Shown here one piece after another: positions 62,199-64,000 of a stretch of DNA of 64,000 nucleotides. The DNA is taken from positions 2,358,440 through 2,422,439 of the forward strand of contig QAOA01003028.1 in NCBI GenBank assembly GCA_003255065.1, given 5' to 3'. How positions within the stretch are numbered: position 1 is the stretch's first letter; each line of letters starts with the position of its first letter. Below the pieces are notes generated by a model, which was not told the DNA's origin, did no database searches, and saw only the letters and a list, made by a program, of their open reading frames with translations. The DNA comes from Cercis canadensis (lineage: Eukaryota > Streptophyta > Magnoliopsida > Fabales > Fabaceae). A program made the translations under genes and the position numbers.

Positions 62199-64000
62199 TT
62201 TATTGTCAACAAAACCTGTTGCTTTCACATAAAAAGATTTTTCCTACAAAGCAAAATCAAATTTTCAGAAAGTGATTTAATTTAAAAGTACTTTTTGGTT
62301 ATGCACTACATTAAACTCTTTCTCTTTTTATTTTTGGGGACGGGTAATAAATAATAATAGATAATAATATTAACAAAAAATTACTGCGTGATTAGTGCAA
62401 TATAATAACTACACTGTATAAAAGAATCTATGGAACAGTATAACTTTTTCTGACCAATCTGAGAAGGGATTCAACTGGGCAACAAAAGACAGGTGTTAGT
62501 TTTGAGTTTTGATTGTTTTTCTTTCATTTTTTATGGACACATCATAATCACACTTTAGAGTTGGCTTTTTGTTTTTACTTTTGAGACGTGATTGCTTTAT
62601 TCCTAATGGCTAATGCTACCCACTGTGGACACAATTAAGTCTTCGAATTTCAATTCATTATGCATCTCTCTCACTGATGAGAAAAATCCCCCAAAGGCAA
62701 CCAGTCAAAGGCGTGTAATCCAAGCTAATGAAGTAATCGAAATTCAATATTACTTCATTACCATTCATCCATTCATCCACTACAATTATTAGTACTATTG
62801 CGAATCACTCTACAAAGATAATAATTAATGAGCGTACAAAGATTAGTAAAATAAAATAAAAATACTCGTAATATAATAGTTATAATTAAATTCAAATGAT
62901 GCTAAGTAAGTAATTGTAAAAAAAAAAAAAAAAAAATGTAATGACCAATGAAAAAATATGAGAATACCATTAATGATTGAATCTGATAGTTGAGAAGTCG
63001 ACATTCTCCGAAGAGGTAGAGCTCTCCGTAAATTCACCTACCACATATAGCCACCTATTTAATAAAATCATCATGGAAAATTATGATTGTCATTAATCAT
63101 CATTGACAAATATACTCAATAAACACACATTTTCCTACAAGTATTGTACAATCTCCAAACTCCAAAGAAATAAAAGGTAAAAAAAAAAAAAAGGAAAGTG
63201 GAAATATTAGAGAACCCTTACATAAAGATAGCTTTTCAAATTGCTGCTGCATGCATGGCTGCTCGTGAGTAATATTATTTATATAATTAAATATATACAA
63301 ATAATTAACCTTTTTAAAGGGAAAATTAGCCATTATTTGAATTTGGGCTAGCTGTATACCAAGCATTCCAAGTGTAGTTCATTATGGCAATGGGACTTAA
63401 CTGTACAATTTGACTAGAAAGATAGGTTGCTTTTTTTGTTACTTGTATTTTATTATTTGTAAATTTTTATATCTAAAGTAGGATAAAAATGAATGAGATG
63501 GAATTGGAATTAATGTAAGAGTTTAATTAACATAGTTTTTAATTATCTCGCTTTTCAGATCTACTAAACACCACACTTTTATTGAGATTGTTATGTGACA
63601 CACACTAAGATGGAAGCATTTTTCATATTCAAATCCCCTCTATATTTTCAATTCTCTTTTCTCTTTATTACCTTTCTTTATCAAGCACACCCTAATGTCC
63701 TTTCTTTTAATTTTGTGGCTTGGGTGGGGGCTAGGGAGGACATATTCCCAAACATAGCACATGCTTAGGCCCTCAATTACCGTTACGTTGTTAACCACTC
63801 ATCATTGCAGTGTGTAGTGATGGACAAATAATCACATAAGTAATCTTATAATTAATGTACTAATTAATTTTATATTAGCTCATAAATTTTAACTAATTTA
63901 AATTTTAACTAGAGTCACTAATTTTTATTTTTTATCATGTTTTTTATATGACTTAAATTTTGCTAACTTAATTAAAGTAAGCTAGCATGTCACTAAATAA

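Larger units (their letters stand above)
59698..64000. other. AT-rich intergenic region to window end
   Basis: The first few hundred bases are ZOP1 3' flank. After that no gene is supported on either strand. Contents are a TATACAG-type repeat at 60784-60832, (AT)n at 60989-61038, Ns at 60558, 61051 and 62163, a G-box and W-box cluster at 61723-61764, and A-rich tracts near 62917 and 63180. A gene could start beyond the window. Confidence 0.55.

Overview
The window is nuclear DNA of a dicot, most likely a woody rosid with a compact genome. It is AT-rich, its introns are GT-AG with T-rich 3' ends, and the proteins match plant-specific families. I could assemble twelve protein-coding genes with continuous reading frames across exon junctions, plus one tRNA gene. 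This is about one gene per 5 kb, with very little recognisable transposon sequence. No prokaryotic, viral or organellar segment was seen.

Layout: 1397-3557 (+) is a GARP/NIGT1-HHO type MYB repressor. 8367-11033 (+) is a La-related protein 6 with a PAM2 motif. 12155-12228 (+) is tRNA-Ile(AAT). 13581-15794 (+) is a class III peroxidase of the PRX10 type. 18145-18525 (+) is a small proline-rich single-pass membrane protein of unknown function. 23483-27184 (+) is the TPR cyclophilin CYP40. 29197-33406 (-) is an ARMC6-like armadillo protein. 34739-35372 (+) is a divergent phytocyanin. 36685-38286 (+) is an SCNM1-like zinc-finger splicing protein. 43756-49000 (+) is a CDPK-related kinase. 50205-52439 (+) is an intronless PPR protein matching EMB2745. 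54462-55844 (-) is an intronless HARBI1/ALP1-like domesticated transposase. 56709-59697 (+) is ZOP1, a matrin-type zinc finger and OCRE protein. The rest is AT-rich intergenic DNA with microsatellites.

The genes do not form one pathway. Two themes recur: RNA processing (LARP6, SCNM1, ZOP1, the PPR protein) and chaperone or signalling housekeeping (CYP40, CRK). From memory of Arabidopsis locus order, HHO6, PRX10, CRK8 and ZOP1 lie at At1g49560-At1g49590. LARP6C, CRK2 and an ALP-like gene lie at At3g19090-At3g19120. CYP40 and a cupredoxin lie at At2g15770-At2g15790. The window therefore looks like an unfractionated ancestral block.

I did not find a convincing new biological system. The most useful second-look items are: single N characters flanked by direct duplications (assembly seams, not biology); a GC-AG intron in the ARMC6 gene; a 3-nt tandem splice donor in ZOP1 whose downstream choice creates a stop codon; upstream ORFs in three genes; a phytocyanin with an enlarged copper loop and a duplicated N-terminal motif; and repeats carrying site II elements in the divergent ALP-like/ZOP1 promoter.
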